DNA from: Callipepla californica brunnescens
Taxonomy: Eukaryota > Chordata > Aves > Galliformes > Odontophoridae
Length of the DNA: 64,000 nucleotides
Assembly (NCBI GenBank): GCA_023055505.1
Contig: JALIRH010000043.1
Coordinates: 940,001 to 1,004,000, forward strand
Direction of reading: 5' to 3'
The position numbers and the translations under genes are program-made. A model generated the notes under the pieces. The model was not told the DNA's origin. It searched no databases and worked only from the letters and a program-made list of their open reading frames with translations. Shown here one piece after another: positions 1 through 13,400 of this stretch; the first letter of the stretch is position 1, and each line of letters begins with the position of its first letter.

Positions 1-2950
1 ATTGAGCCCACGGGGGCTGCAGTGGGGACCCCATGTCGTGTCCCACCCGGACCCCCCCCCCCCTCAGCCCTGGGTTTGGATCAGTGATGGGCGCTGCCCC
101 CTCCCCGCCCCACCCCGCCGGGTGGACCCCGAGTTCCGCGGGTGGGGGTGGCCCCCGCAGCGCCCTACGGCCACGCGTGTCCGTGGGGGTCTCGGCTCAG
201 GGCTCGGGCACGGCTGACACCTGCAGGCCGACGGGGGAAGCGCCGCGCACACCGCGCACGCACCCGCCCGCGTGCACGTCCACGTGCACACGCGTGCGCA
301 CGCACAAACACGCGTGGCCCGTCCGCGGCTGTTCCGAGCTCCCCGCCGGGCCCGGCCGTGCCCCCCCCGCAGCCGTTTGGTGCTGTGCCCGGAGCGGGTC
401 ACGCGTGACCACGGGCGGTGACGCGCAGAGCGCCCCGCGGGTTGGGGCAGTTCCCTTTGAAGCTCCGAACGCGACTCATGCCCACGTCCCGCGTGACTGC
501 GTCCCTCCGTGGCTGCGCCGCTGTCCTCTCCCGTCATCTCCCGGTGTCCGGGCCTTTCCCCTCGTGTCCCTCTCCTTCCCTCCCCTCAGTGTCCATCCCC
601 TCGTGTCCGCGTCCCTCCCGTCTCCGCTTCCTCGTGTCCGTGTCCTCTCTCATCCACGCTCCTCTCCCTCACATCACTGCGCGCCCGCCCCCTCGTGTCC
701 GCGTCCTCCACTCCCTCCGCGTCCAAACCATCACCCACGCGACCTCCCATCCCCCCACCCCCCCCTCCTGGTGGACCCCCCCCCACGCACACGCACTTCC
801 ATCGCCCTTTTAAGAGCGGCCGCGCGGGCGGAGGAGGAGCAGCGCTGGGAAAGAGACCAAAGGGGGGGGGGGGGGGGAACGGGGAGGGGGGGGGCGGCGT
901 TGCTGGAACAGCCGAGCGGGGGGGGGGGGGGGGGGGGAGGGGGGGGAGGGAACGGCGGCGGCGGCGTTGCGGGGACCCCCGGCCCCGCGCGGCGGTTTCA
1001 AGGTCCCCCGGGCCGGGCCGGGCCGAGGCGCAGCGCGGGGCCGGNNNNNNNNNNNNNNNNNNNNNNNNNNNNNNNNNNNNNNNNNNNNNNNNNNNNNNNN
1101 NNNNNNNNNNNNNNNNNNNNNNNNNNNNNNNNNNNNNNNNNNNNCCATGCACCGGCGGCTTCCGGAGCGGCGGAGGGACCCGGCGCCTTCCCACGGTGCC
1201 GCTCCCACGGTGCCACCACGGCCCGGAGCTCCCGCCCCCTGAGCATCCCCCCCCTCCCCCCCTTCCCCCGCAGCCCCCGGCTCGGCCATCCCAGAGCCCA
1301 CGATCCCGCAGTGCCCCACGGGGATCCCCCCGCAGCCCCGTCCCGCTCGGCCCCCGTCACCCCGGGGTGGCCGCGGACGGCGAGGAGGTCCCGGTTTCAA
1401 TAGGAAGAATCCGCTTCAAAGCATCCCCCGCAGCGGAGCGACGCCCCGAGCCCCCCCCCCACCTCAGTCCTTCCCCCCCACCCGCGATCCCCGCCGCGCG
1501 TGAGGACAGCTCGGCCGCCTCCCACGGGGGGGAGCGGGGACCACCGGGAGCACCGGGCACCGTCCGTGGGGACCGCGGGACGGAGGGACGCGGCCGGGAT
1601 GGGGGGGACACCTCCGGGAGCGGGGGACGCGGGCGGCCCCGAAGGCGTTGGAGGAACAATGCTCCCTCAGAGGACAGAATGAGCCCCGCGTTGGAATTCA
1701 GCGCCTCAGCAAATTATTGAAACAAAAATAACATTTCTTTGTACAATAATCCGTCGGGCGGGGAGGGTCCGGGCAGCGCTGCCAGGGGCCGAGGGCTGGT
1801 ATTTTTCCACTGCTTTCCTCCTTTTCTTTTTTTTTTTTTCTTTTGCCCCCCTCCCACGACTCCCACCATTGTTCCTTCCCACCCCTCCCACGCGGTACTG
1901 TTCCGTGGGCCGAGTGCCCAACGCCTCCGCTCGCGGCCCGGGGCTGGCGGGGACCCAACGGGCGCAGCCATGGAGACCGCCCCGGCCCCGCAGCAATGGC
2001 CCCGCGACCCCCATCCCCCCCCCCCATCCCCCCCCCCTTGAGGGGGTCCGGGTCCCGTTCTGTGTCCTCGTGCGTCTTTCCCGTCGGGGTTTCGTTCCCT
2101 CCGTGCGTGACGCTCCCCCCCCCCCCCCCCCGACCCTTCGCGGTGCTCCGTCCCTTCGCTGTGACCTTCCGGGATCTGCGCACCTGAGGACGGACGGACG
2201 CGTGCGAAGGGACGGACGGATCGGCTCCGTAAGGGTTGGGGGGGCGAATGAGTGGTCCTAAGGACCTCCCCCCTCCTGCCGTCGAGCAGCCAGGGAACGG
2301 CGCTCGGCCCCAACGGACGGAGCGTCCGCAGCGCTTCTACACCGTGGGGGGGGGGGGGGGAGAGGGACCCGGAGCGGCTGTGGGGACGGTGACCGCGTCC
2401 GCCCCGGGGGGGGGGCACCGCGGGGGCTCCGCACGTCCCCGGAGCCGCCGCCGCCGCCCACCCGTCCGCACCGACGGGCGCGGAGAGGAGCGGGGATCCG
2501 CCGCGGTCCGCCCGGCGTTGGCACGGAGGGATCGCAGTAAATTTCCACTCGCAGTTAATTAACGCTCGGCCTGACCCCGTCTGCGGCCGCCGGGGGTGCG
2601 GAGGAGGCGTCCGGGGACACCGGGACGGGACGGAACCCCGGGTCCGGGGCGGGGATCCCACGCGTGGCCGGGACTCGACGGCGTCGCGGGGCGGGGGCGG
2701 CTCGGACGGCTCTGCCCCCACTCGGGGCCGCTCCGCGTGGGGTGCGGGCACCGCTCGGCCCAGGGGGCTCTGCCTCCATCCCCCCCGCGTCCTCCCCATC
2801 CGAATCCCACCCCCACCGAAGCCTGCACAGCGGGCACAGCACTGCGCTGAGCTTCCCCTCCCGCCCCATTTCGCATTCCCCACTCCCACCCGCGTTTCCC
2901 CCACCCGCGTTTTCCCGGCTCTCCGCAGCGCTGCACTGAAAGATGCGCCC
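1..2950. other. CpG-rich region with assembly gap; no gene recognised
   Basis: This stretch is extremely GC- and CpG-rich, with G runs at about 867-940 and a 100-base run of N at 1045-1144, so it is incomplete. It looks like a promoter CpG island, with a TATA-like CCCTTTTAAG at about 806. No open frame here resembles a known protein, and the long frames are low-complexity Pro/Gly/Arg translations of GC-rich DNA. In human the next gene on this side of ELL is ISYNA1, read on the same strand, whose 5' end would fall near here; I looked for its N-terminus and did not find it. An unseen first exon, or sequence lost in the gap, remains possible. Confidence 0.5.
1045..1144. other. Assembly gap (100 N)
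   Basis: Exactly 100 consecutive N sit inside the GC-rich island. A round 100 is the usual placeholder for a gap of unknown size, so the true distance is not known. Confidence 0.98.
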
Positions 2951-2982
2951 GCATTGTTCGCTCGTTTCCCAATACAGTGAAA

Positions 2983-2988
2983 TTTATT
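2983..2988 (-). promoter_or_regulatory. ELL: Distal poly(A) signal of ELL
   Basis: TTTATT on the plus strand reads AATAAA on the minus strand. It lies about 1.5 kb beyond the ELL stop codon and just downstream (in the sense of the transcript) of the U-tract/A-tract element. The ELL 3' UTR would then run from 4470 to about 2965. Confidence 0.5.
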
Positions 2989-3012
2989 ATACGTTGCAAA
3001 ATCGGCATTCAG

Positions 3013-3120
3013 CTCTTTCTTTTTTCTTTTTCTTTTTTTTTTTTTTTTTTCCTCCTTTCTTCAGTGTAAAAAAAAAAAAAAAAGAAAGAAAGAAAAAGAA
3101 AAAACAAAAGGAGAAAACAA
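3013..3120 (-). repeat. Poly-T / poly-A complementary tracts
   Basis: On the plus strand a T-rich block (3015-3050) is followed, after a spacer of about 17 bases, by an A-rich block (3068-3120). The two are largely complementary, so the single-stranded ELL transcript could fold into a long A-U hairpin in its 3' UTR. Confidence 0.7.
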
Positions 3121-4268
3121 AAAAGAGACACTCAGCTCTCAGGAAAAAGGGGTTCGGAACTCCGACGGCGCCGCCTTCGGACCGGAACGTTTTGGCAAAG
3201 TGAGAAGCTCCGTTTGTAAACTCCAACCTCGCGGCTCAGTGTCTTTACCCACACAGTACAGCGGTCACGGAGTGCCACGCGGGGGTCAGTGAGTGAAGGG
3301 CGGTGCCCACGGTGCCCCCCCTCCCCCCCCCGTCGGGGGCTCCGTTCGGTTCGGCCGTTCCCGTTTTGCGCACTCGAAGCGCTCCACGTTCCGCTCTGAG
3401 TCTGAAGATCGGGGACCCCATCGCTGCCCCCCCCCCCCAAAAATGAAATAAAGCAGCCGACCGAAATGCCCCCCCCCATCCTGCCCCCCACGCGTGGGGG
3501 CGGGGGGAGCGTCCCCGCGTGCACTGCGGCGCGGCCGCCCCCACCCGGAGCGCGCACAGCACCGACGGGCGCGGAGTCACGCGTGGGAAGGGCTCGCACA
3601 GCACGCGGACCCACGCGAGCGGCGGTGATTTTTGCGGGGGCTCCGCGGGTGGGGCAGCTCCGGGCCGCCCCCTGCGCTCTGCGATGCGCCCAAATAGAGG
3701 AAAAAAGGAAAAAAAAGGAAGGAAAAAAATTGGGGGGGGGGGGGGAGGGGGGGGGAGCAGCGCCGGGGCCGCCCCACGTGGGAAAGCGCGGCCCCACGGC
3801 TCCCACGCTGCGGGGCACTGCCCACGAGCTCCGGTAATACTGCACACGGGAGATGGATGGAGGAGCAGCAGGAGACGGCCGAGGAGAGGGGATGGGTTTT
3901 TTTCTTTTTTTTTTTTCCGTTTTTTTTTTGGGGGGGGGGTGTTAATTTTGTTTTGGTTTTGTTTTCTTTCTTTTTTTCTTTTTTAAATACAAAAATAGAC
4001 CACGGTCTGCGCTTCATAAAAGCCCGCTGCCCTCGGTAGAAAACTAGAAAAGTCAAAGACAGGCGGGACCCGTCCGTCCGTCCGTCCATCCCTCCATCCC
4101 CTCCCCCCCCCCCCCCCCCCCACCCGTGCCGGGGCAGCTCCGTGGGCACAGTGGGGGCTCCTCAGCTGCGGCCCCACAGAGCCGACGTCGTTTGGTGCAG
4201 AACTCCGATCCGGGACAACTTCTGACCGTGAACCTTTCGGGAGCTTCGGTCACTTTAGGCAATTTTTC

Positions 4269-4274
4269 TTTATT
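4269..4274 (-). promoter_or_regulatory. ELL: Proximal poly(A) signal of ELL
   Basis: TTTATT on plus reads AATAAA on minus, about 200 nt after the ELL stop. It could give a short 3' UTR isoform alongside the distal signal near 2985. Confidence 0.5.
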
Positions 4275-4470
4275 GGGTTTTTTGTTTTTTTGTTTTTTTT
4301 CCCCTTTAAGTGTCTTGAAATAAGCAGAGCTCCGTGGGCCGCGTGCTGCGGGCAGAGGCCGTGCCCCCCCACTCGGGATCCCCACGTTCTTCAGGCACGA
4401 AGAATTAACGCTCATCTCCGAAGGGGGGGGGGGGGTGGTGGTGCTGGAAGGCCCAGCAGCTCTGCCCCGC

Positions 4471-7400
4471 TCAGAACTGCTGCTGGTCGTACTCTGCTAT
4501 CAGTTTTTTGATGTGGGCCAGTTTGTTGTGGAGGTATTCGCAGCGGTTCTTCTCTTGGCTGTAGTTGGGGTTGGTCTGCAAAGAGAAAGGGCGATGAGAG
4601 ACAGAAGGGGGTACTGAAATCAGGGGGGGGGGGGTCCTGAGAGCCCCACGCAGAGTGGAGCTCGTGGCACACGGGGGCTGCTCCGGAGCACTCAGGGATG
4701 GGAGGGCTCGAGGCTCCATGGGCAGATGATAAAAACAGCCCCCAGCTGCACCCCCACCCCACAGCTCCTGCTTTATGTGCACATGAAGGGATGGAAGCCC
4801 TGCACTGACACCCATAGCAGCACGGACCTGCAGGAGCCCTCAAACACAGACTGCTCTCCCCCTCGGAGGGGCAGAGATGCTCACGTCATGGGTTCCCTCT
4901 CCCGCTCCACTCTGCTCACAGCAGAGCACTCCTCAGCACCCACAGAGCAGCCCTGGCTGCACGGAAACCCTCTGAACAGCGAAGGGATGAGCTCGAGCTG
5001 AATGAAGCTGAGCTGGGGATGCTTTGGAGGCTGTGCTGTGCTGGGCTGCGAACCTCGGAGCACCACCCCACCACAGCCAGAAACTGTCACCCACCTTTTT
5101 GATTTTCCGGTATTCCTGTAAAATTTGATCGTGGATGGTCTGAAAAGGAAAAGAGAAAGGATCAATTTCTCAGCAGCCAACAGCTCTGCAGCCCAAAGCA
5201 ACAGCTGAGCAAAGGCACGATGCGTGCAGCTCTGAGCAAACCCTGCTCCCCCCCCACAAGCACTGCGAGGAGCAGCCCTAACCCTAACCCTTGCAGCCCT
5301 AAACCTAACCCCTGCAGCCCTAACCCCACTGCAGCCCCCAGCCATGAAATCCCACAGCAGCAGACATTTCCTCCATGGCTCAGCCTCATTTCTCCCTGAG
5401 ATGCGAAGGACACTGTGGTGGGGAACCCGAAGCTCAAAGGATGCTCGAGGGAGCGTTGAGCACAGCAGGCTCCCTGTACAGATCTGCTCACTGCGAGACT
5501 TCCTAAGGTCACAAATGGTTACAGCTCGTCTAAAACCACCCAGCTGAGCTGAATAACACAATGAAGATGGAAGGTGGGAGTGAAGCAGACGCCCGCGCCC
5601 CGCTCCCCCCGGTCCCAGTGTGCACACTGCGTTTTCTGGCTGGGATACACTAATCACTTCCAGCAGCTTTTGGCTGCGGCCGCCGATTGTCTCAGCGAGG
5701 CCTTCCCCTGTCAGCACGTGCTGTGATGCACACTCCAGCTCCAGCACCGACCGACACAGAGCTGCTGTGAGCACAGCCCACGGCGCTGCCTGCGGTGCAG
5801 CCCCTGCAGGGGTTCCCTGCTCTACCTTGTATTCTTCGGAGCCCTGCAAGAGCTGCTTCAGCTTGGAGTCCAGCTGCGTGAAGCGCCGCGTTATCCTCTC
5901 TATCCGGGCGTGCAAGTCCCTGTACTCGTTGTACTCCGCGTTGAAGTCGTTCTTGTAACTCTGACGCTGCTCCGAAGAGGAAATGGCCGCGTATTTTCTA
6001 AGGGAGAGTGATTGTGTTACTGCTTTACACGTCCTCCCTCCAGACCGGGTGCCAGAGCAGGGGGACACGTTGGAAAGCAAGGCGGTCTCCTGCGATTTGA
6101 GCTGCAGTAGCACGGAGACAACTGCCAGCATGACTGCCTTGACCTCCCTGTGATATGAGGCGCTCCTTATCAGCGCAGGGAGGGGTGGAATGTGTAGGTA
6201 CAGCAAAGCCCGGGAGCAGCTGAGGGTGTGGGAGGACACTGATAGCGCTGCAGCGCTTCTAGTTCCTGCTGTCCCACGGAACATGCAGTTCTGCATCTGT
6301 GCCAGACCTTGGAACAGCAGGAGCACGATGCCTCTGTGCACAGAGGCTTGAAAGGAGCACAAGAGCCACTCAGCTGTGGCTGCAAAACACTCAGCACAAT
6401 CGTGTGGCAAAGTGTAGGGCGAGAAAGCACGTGGAATAGACTGAGTGCACCTCCAGCACCTTCTGAAGGTACCCAGTGTGACCCAGACCAGCACGGAGCC
6501 CACGCTGAACAGCCGCACCTTTGGGTGCATCAGCACCAAAGGCTTTGCACCACCCAAGCCCAGCCAAAGTCACCGAGATGCTGTGACTTTCAGCTCACAC
6601 CGTGACCCCAAAGCCGCTCCGTGAGCCATGAAGTGACTTACAATAAATAATCCGGCATGTCCGAAGTGGATGTGGGTACACTAGAGTTATTGCATGTCCC
6701 ATTTAAACCTGGAAAAAAAAAAAAAGACAAGACCTCTGTTATAGGTGCTCCTCAGCTCTGAGCCTCCGTGCAACCCAGCTGTGCACTCCCGAACCTGTCT
6801 GCAACGTACAGATATTGATTTCTAAAGGAATTCTGGCTCTGCCCTCAGCTGAGAAGGCAGCTGTGTTACTGCAGATCCTGATGGGATAAGCACAGGCCCA
6901 CGAGGCCTGTGGGATTTGGCTCCTGCAGCTCTGCAGGGGGAGCAAACTGCTCTGTTTTAAGGAGTGTGGCTTAAGAAGATCCCAGAGAAGGACAGAGGGG
7001 CCCGAAAGGAATGCAGGACAATGCAGAATGTGAGTGAGGAAGATGGGGGTGGAGAAGGAAGGTTTGCTTTGCCTGTGAGTGCCACCTACTGTCTGCAGAC
7101 GGGACCCCGAGGGTCCCTGCACTATCAAAACCCAATGGATCCAAACAAATGTCAGCAAAAAGGGGCACAGATCCACACACAGACGGTGGAAACCTGCACT
7201 GCTGCTCACTGAGTGACACTGACAGCCAGGGCTGGCAACAGCTCAGGGCAGGAAAAGCACAGCTCCACGAGAGCACTATGCCGCAGAGCACAGAACTCGT
7301 CCGCACATCAGCAGCACACACTGCAGCTGGAAGTCACTGGAGAGGTGACAAATTAACGTGGGTTTTGAGTTGCTGTCCCTTCTGAGACAGATGTGGGTGA

Positions 7401-10400
7401 CTGTCACGTATCAAGCACGAGGAGGAACCCGCTCACATTTCTAAGGGTCCACAGAGCAGCCCCAGAACTACACTGCTTTGATGGAAAACACCTCCACTGC
7501 ATCCAACAGCAACAGCTGAGGAGCAGCGTGGCAGCAGGGAAGCTTCCAGCCTGGAGGAGGTGGCTGCACAGCTCTCACCAACAGACCTGGCTATTGCTCC
7601 CTCTGCATTCAGTTTGGTGCCTAACTTCCCAGGGCAGAGTTACAAATCAATCAAGCAATCACCACAACACCGACCACAAGCAGAAGGGCTTCAGGTAACG
7701 AAGCAGCACTGTGTTTCCAGCAGGTCCTGATGCCTGCCTTTCATCCCTACGTATTAATAAAGCTTTTAATTTAACAAGGAGAAACACGACATGGACTGAG
7801 GTCGGTCCGAGCAGCGCCTCAACAGGAAAAACCTGACGGCCTCTGAGGAGAGGAAGAGCCCTGCTGGTCTGCAGGCAGGGCTGCTGCTGACACCTCACCA
7901 ACCACGCAGCGACACGGCGAGCTCATCCCTCACACAAACTGAGGGCACAAAGGGGAGCAGCACCAGCACAGCACGAGCTGGGCACGTACCTGGCACGTCC
8001 TGCGGGTCACTAACTAAGTCAGCATTTTTTATTACTTCACAGTCCTGCTTCTCCTCTTTGCATTTCTCTTCGCTTTTCTTCTCCTTCCTCTCTTTCTCCT
8101 TGTCTTTGTGCTTTTTGGATTTTTTCTTGCTTTTTACGTACGAGCTGCAGTTGTGCTTGCTCGTCTGCGGACAGTCTGTGGGCGCGGGGAGGCTCAGCCT
8201 GTCGGCCGGCTCCGTGCCCTCGCAGTCTCTGCCGTTGTGGCTCAGGTCGTTGCTGACATCGGCCAGAGGGTCATGGGGACGGGGCAGCTCCGGCAGGCTG
8301 GAGCTGGAGCTCACCGACTCCGGCAGCAGCGCAGCAGAGGGGATGGGGATGGGGACGTCCTTCCCGTTGGCGTTCAGCTTCCCGTTGAAGGTGGGCTGAG
8401 CTCGGTGAGCCAGATGCGAGATGCGGGGCTTCTTGTTGGCCAGGGGGTCGATGAACTCGAGCGGCTGGGAGCGTTTCTGCGGAGGAAAAAAGGAGGAGGA
8501 TATCCCTGAGCGCCGGCAGAGCTCGGGCTGCGGCCGCTAGGTGGTGGTGCGGGGCTGCAGAACAGCAGCACACAGCATCCGTGCCCCCCAGCAGCCCTGC
8601 AGGGCTCGTCCCAGAGCAGCACAGGCTGCAGTGTGTCCCGCAGCACGGGAGGACAGCCCCCAGCTCCCAACACCTCCTTCCTCTTCTAGAAGGGCATTTC
8701 CCAGAAGGGGTGAGGAAGCACCAGCTGCCATGGACCGACTGAGGCATGTCATGTGCAGACTGGGTCTGAGAGGCACTGTGCAGAGCAGGGCTGGGCTCGG
8801 CAATGCCTTCAGGTCACCCCGTGGCTCCAGACACAAACATCCCTCCTTTACCCGCGGAGCAGAGGGAGCACAGAGGTTTCCTGTTGCTGCCCACCTCTGC
8901 CCATTGGAAAGCGAGGGATGGATCGGGCTATTTCTTTTGGCTATTTCATTGCTTTCTTTACTGTCTCAGACAGGGCTGTTTGCACATGGAAACTCTGCTC
9001 CATCCCAGCAGCTGCTCTGCACCGGAGCTGCCAATTTGCCTCTTTTCCCCCCAGTTATAATTTCTCTTTGCCAGCTGCGGGGTCACAAGGACAGCACTGA
9101 GTGAGGATCCTGCTGCTGCCACCCAGGGGCGGTCGGACCGGCTCAGCAGCATCACTGCAGCCATCCACCTCCCAGAGGAGGGGCTGTCCCCTCTGCCCAC
9201 TGCTCCCCAGCAGCTGACAGAGCCAACAGTGGCCGTTCTCCCCTTACCTTGTCCTACAGCCAACAAAGCCCTTCTCTGCCAACCCCATCTCTCTGGGTAT
9301 AAATGGGTTCTCATCGGAACCCAACGATCCTTAAGGTCACTCCCAATCCAAGCCATCCCATGCTTTGCTTTCCTTCCACAAATGAACGTGCCCAAATATT
9401 CTGCATTTAAGGCTACCCAGAGCCAGTTTGATTGGGACCGTCAGGAGCACATCCTGTTTGTGTTACATGAAGCACAAAGCCCGGCTGCTAAGAGCACCAC
9501 CACCCCCAGCCAACTCGAAGGGACCACTCCTTGCTCACCAGGACCGTGCCCACAGCAGAACAGGAGTGCGTTTGGAATGAGGCACTTGGCAAACAAGTTG
9601 CGTGGTTCTTGTTCTCAATGGAGAATTGCTTACCTCTCACTGCCAGAAAGCACATAATTTCCTTACCTGCTAATATTCCTTGCCACTAATCCCCAGTGCG
9701 TCTGTCCAGACAAGTAAGCATTACACATTCCATTGGCAGGAGGAGAATAAATACCCAACTTGTCTGGGCTGACCCACAGCAGAGAAGGGAAGGCAGCGTT
9801 TCACAGCACGAGCGAGAACAGCTGAGCTCAGAGTCAGTGGGACACGCTGCTTCACACACCAGCAAGTGCAGCTCCCTCCCAGCTCACAGCCACGGAAACC
9901 CAGCTAAAATGTCCACAGCTCCGTGCACTGGCATCTCAGTAAGTCACAGAGCAGACCGACCTGCTCCTGATCTGTCACAGCAATTAGCTTGCAAAGGTCA
10001 AGGTTTTTAATAACTCAGCTGTGTTTGGGAGCTACTTATTACTGCTTCGTTCCAGTCAATTATCAGTAATGAGTAAAACACAAGCTCGCATTCTCCCTGG
10101 AATGCCAAGAGGGATGGAGGCACTTCTAAAAAATCCAGCCCTTGAACTAAAGCTGAGAGCACACCTTCAGAGATCCTCCCCACAGCCCAACACTGAACTG
10201 CAGCCAGGGGAGAAATGCTGAGGAAAGCCAGAGTATGGCTCAAACCTAAGGGAACAATCCCAACCAGCAGTGATTGAGCACGAGCTGCAGGCTCAGGCTG
10301 TGCTGGGGAGGCTGTGCCTACCTGCGGAGGAGAGCCGGAGTTGGTGGTGTCCTTCGGTGGACTCAGGGAAGGTGCTTCTCCTTGAAACCCACTGCTGTTC

Positions 10401-13400
10401 TGGGGCTGGCAGAGCTTCCTGCAAAGCAGAATTTGGGGCTGTTCAGACACACGGATCTGCCTGCAGAGCACAGTGCCCTCACGTCTGCTTTGACTGCCAG
10501 GGATGCCCTGAACGCGGCTCCTTTGGGTTCCCGCTGCTTTAGCCCAAACTCATTATCACCCAGCGGTGCTGGATGCACAGTGGGATGCAGCCCTGTGCTC
10601 CCCTGCCCATGTTTTCCTCCTGCTGTAGCCCGACGTGTTTTTTCCACTCTGCAGCCCCACTACCTGCCCGCTGAGCGGGGCTTTGTTTGTGCAGTGGAAC
10701 ACATCCTTTCCAAGGTCTATTTTTAGGCCCTCGCATAACTGAGTGCCACAACTCCAACAAAAAGCAGCAAACATTGCCTTCTGCAGGGAGAAACTGCCTT
10801 TTCTGAAAGCCATACAGACTGCACGGCAGTTGAGCTTTTTCTATTTAATCAGAACTCAACACTGAGACCACTTGCATCAGTTGGATTTCTCTTCAGCACG
10901 CCGAAGCACCTGGAGCACAGGATGGCTGGGGAAAGTCTCACCTCCAAGCCAGCTGTGCTTTCGAAGCATGGAAACTGCTCCAACAGCCCATGCTCTACTC
11001 GTTTTATTGCACTCTGGGCTGAAGATCTGTCTCAGAAACAAGTCAGGTAGAGCATCCATCCGTGTGACAAAAGCTTGGCAGGATAAGCACACCAAAAACT
11101 GCACACATTTAAACACAGAATAGTGGTGGGATCTGGGAGCTGTGGTCCCTTTCCCTGCTGCTGCTGCCAGCTGACAGCATCAGAGCAGTGATGAGACAGA
11201 GCCATCACTGCACTGACTGTCAGTGGTCACTTTCAGATGGTGAGAGCAGTGGGGTGTGCAGCTCTTGGTCAACACAGAGCAGTCCTGATGGGCAGAAGGA
11301 CAACCACGCGTGTTGCAGGGGATGCTGCAGCAGTGCCCTGCTGCCTCTGCAGCCACACATGTCCTGCTGCAACCACCTCTGAGCCCCACAGGAAAACGAA
11401 TGGGGAAAAACACAGCAAAGAACCCAAAGAACAAGGCAGAAGTTAAGGAGCACTTCTCCAAACAAACAGCTCAGGAGGAACGGGGCCGTCCCCAGGAGCA
11501 GAGCGCGGGCACGCAGAGCTCTGCTGGTTCTCTGCTGCCCTGAGCAAACACAGGAAACAGTGCACCAGGAGATAGGGAAAAAAGAAAGGGGACTTTCAAT
11601 GGAGCTGCCCTGGACACGCTGGCCTTACTCCAGCATTTGAAGCCACCATTAACCTCTCCTGGCAGCAGCTCTTCGCCCCATCCAGGTTTGTTCTGCAGCT
11701 TTTATCACCGCAGCAGGCAGCACGAGATCTGAACACTGTGCCCATTCTGATACTCTCAAGCTTAACCAACTTCATCTGGATAACAAACAGACGTACTTGA
11801 TGTTAAGATACACTGGACTTACAGAGCTCTACCACGTGTCCCCATGCACAGCTACCGACCTGGCCCGGCATCCCCAGGCTGCAGATATCACAGGAGAGGG
11901 AATAATTACCGGACGAGGATCCTCTTCAGCAGCTGCTGGTCCCCTTCCGAGTAGCCAGGCCAGTCCTTCTGCACCTCTTTGTAGACACAATCTTTCAGTG
12001 TGAAAGTGCTGTCCTTGGCACTCAGATTTGCCACCTGTGACAGAAGGGATTGGCAAAAAAAAACATCAGAGTTTTGTTTTCTCACTTTGCTGTGACAAAA
12101 GAGATGTATGAGATGCACTCATACTCAGCACTCAGTGGTAGTAAGGAGCACCAGAACAAGGGGATAATATGAAGACCACCCCTAGATGCTGTAGATTTAC
12201 TCCAGCTACGCTTTGCTTTGCCTTATCAGCATGATGAAACTGAAGAACAAGTTGGACCTAAGCAGATTATTCAGCTTGGATGGGCTGGAACAGTCCAGCA
12301 GCAGTTGGTGTCAATCCCTGGGAGCCAACCCAGTGGGAACACACGGCTCCCAGCGGCCCCACCAGTGCAGGGTGGGGATGGGAAGGCTGCAGGAGGGAAG
12401 GGGCCCAGCAGCAGACACCGAGCTGCCTTCTGAAGGGGGCCACGCTGCAGCTCGGCGTGGTAGGGTCCCCTGCTGCATTTCTATGGAGGAAAACTTCACT
12501 GAGGACAGCTTTAGGGAGAGAACAGCAAAGACAGTGATTATAACACAGGGTTTTCCATCGTGCCCAGGTCCCGTGCTGCAGCTTCAGAGCACTCGCACGA
12601 GCAGCTTTCTGACACTTGATCCAATCCCATTGTGTTTCTCCTCCCCACAGAACTGCACGGTGCCTACGTGGATAGGAAACTGCGCTGGAACCGGCAGCAT
12701 TGTCCTAGGATGGAAACAGCGTGCTGTGCATTATCCCACTTCAATCAGTCTTTCCACAGCGTGACTGAACGTTTAACCTCTTGTTGCTGGTTGCCTGTCT
12801 GCAAAATATGATGACAGCACAAACCAAGAGCTGAACGGGCACAGACACCACACTGCTGGAGCCAACCCTCTGCAGGAGACCGCAGAGCACCGGGGCTGGA
12901 AAGAAAGCAAAGCCCTGTGTGTATGTAAGGGGCACTGGGCCTGGTGATGGCTCTGAGTCTCTGATGCCTGCACAGCAATGAGATAACCCCACAGAAAAGC
13001 AGGTGAGGGAGCGGGAAGTCTTCCATCAACGATGAGTTAACCTTGCTATTTTGGCCTTTAGGAAGATTCTAACCTAGTATTAAAAAAAAAAATCTATCAA
13101 CTTAAAAGCAGAAAGCTGGAAAACTAAGCACGGCCGAGTGCTCCTGATAAGCAGTGATCGCCTTACACGACGAGCGCTGCGTTTCCTTTCAGCTGTCAGC
13201 TTTCCAACACCCCGAGCCAGAATGCAAGAAGGCTGGAGCTGCATCTTACACACAGACAGCCCTGCAAGCAAGAGAAAGCAAAGGCAGGCAGTGTCAGCAG
13301 GGCTGTCCTGCAGCGGATGCAGCCCTGTGCTGCTCTGCACACAGCCTGGAGCTGCTGTCTCCCTGTGACGCCGTGCTGGGCTCTGCAAGCTCCACCCCAC

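Noticed and set aside
33..1403. 456-residue frame crossing the N gap
   Set aside because: It includes untranslatable N bases and GC-rich low-complexity sequence; no family resemblance.
4881..6557. A 558-residue minus-strand frame that contains a real ELL exon
   Set aside because: Only the 5826-5997 part is coding; the rest is intron read through, as shown by splice sites and orthologue match.
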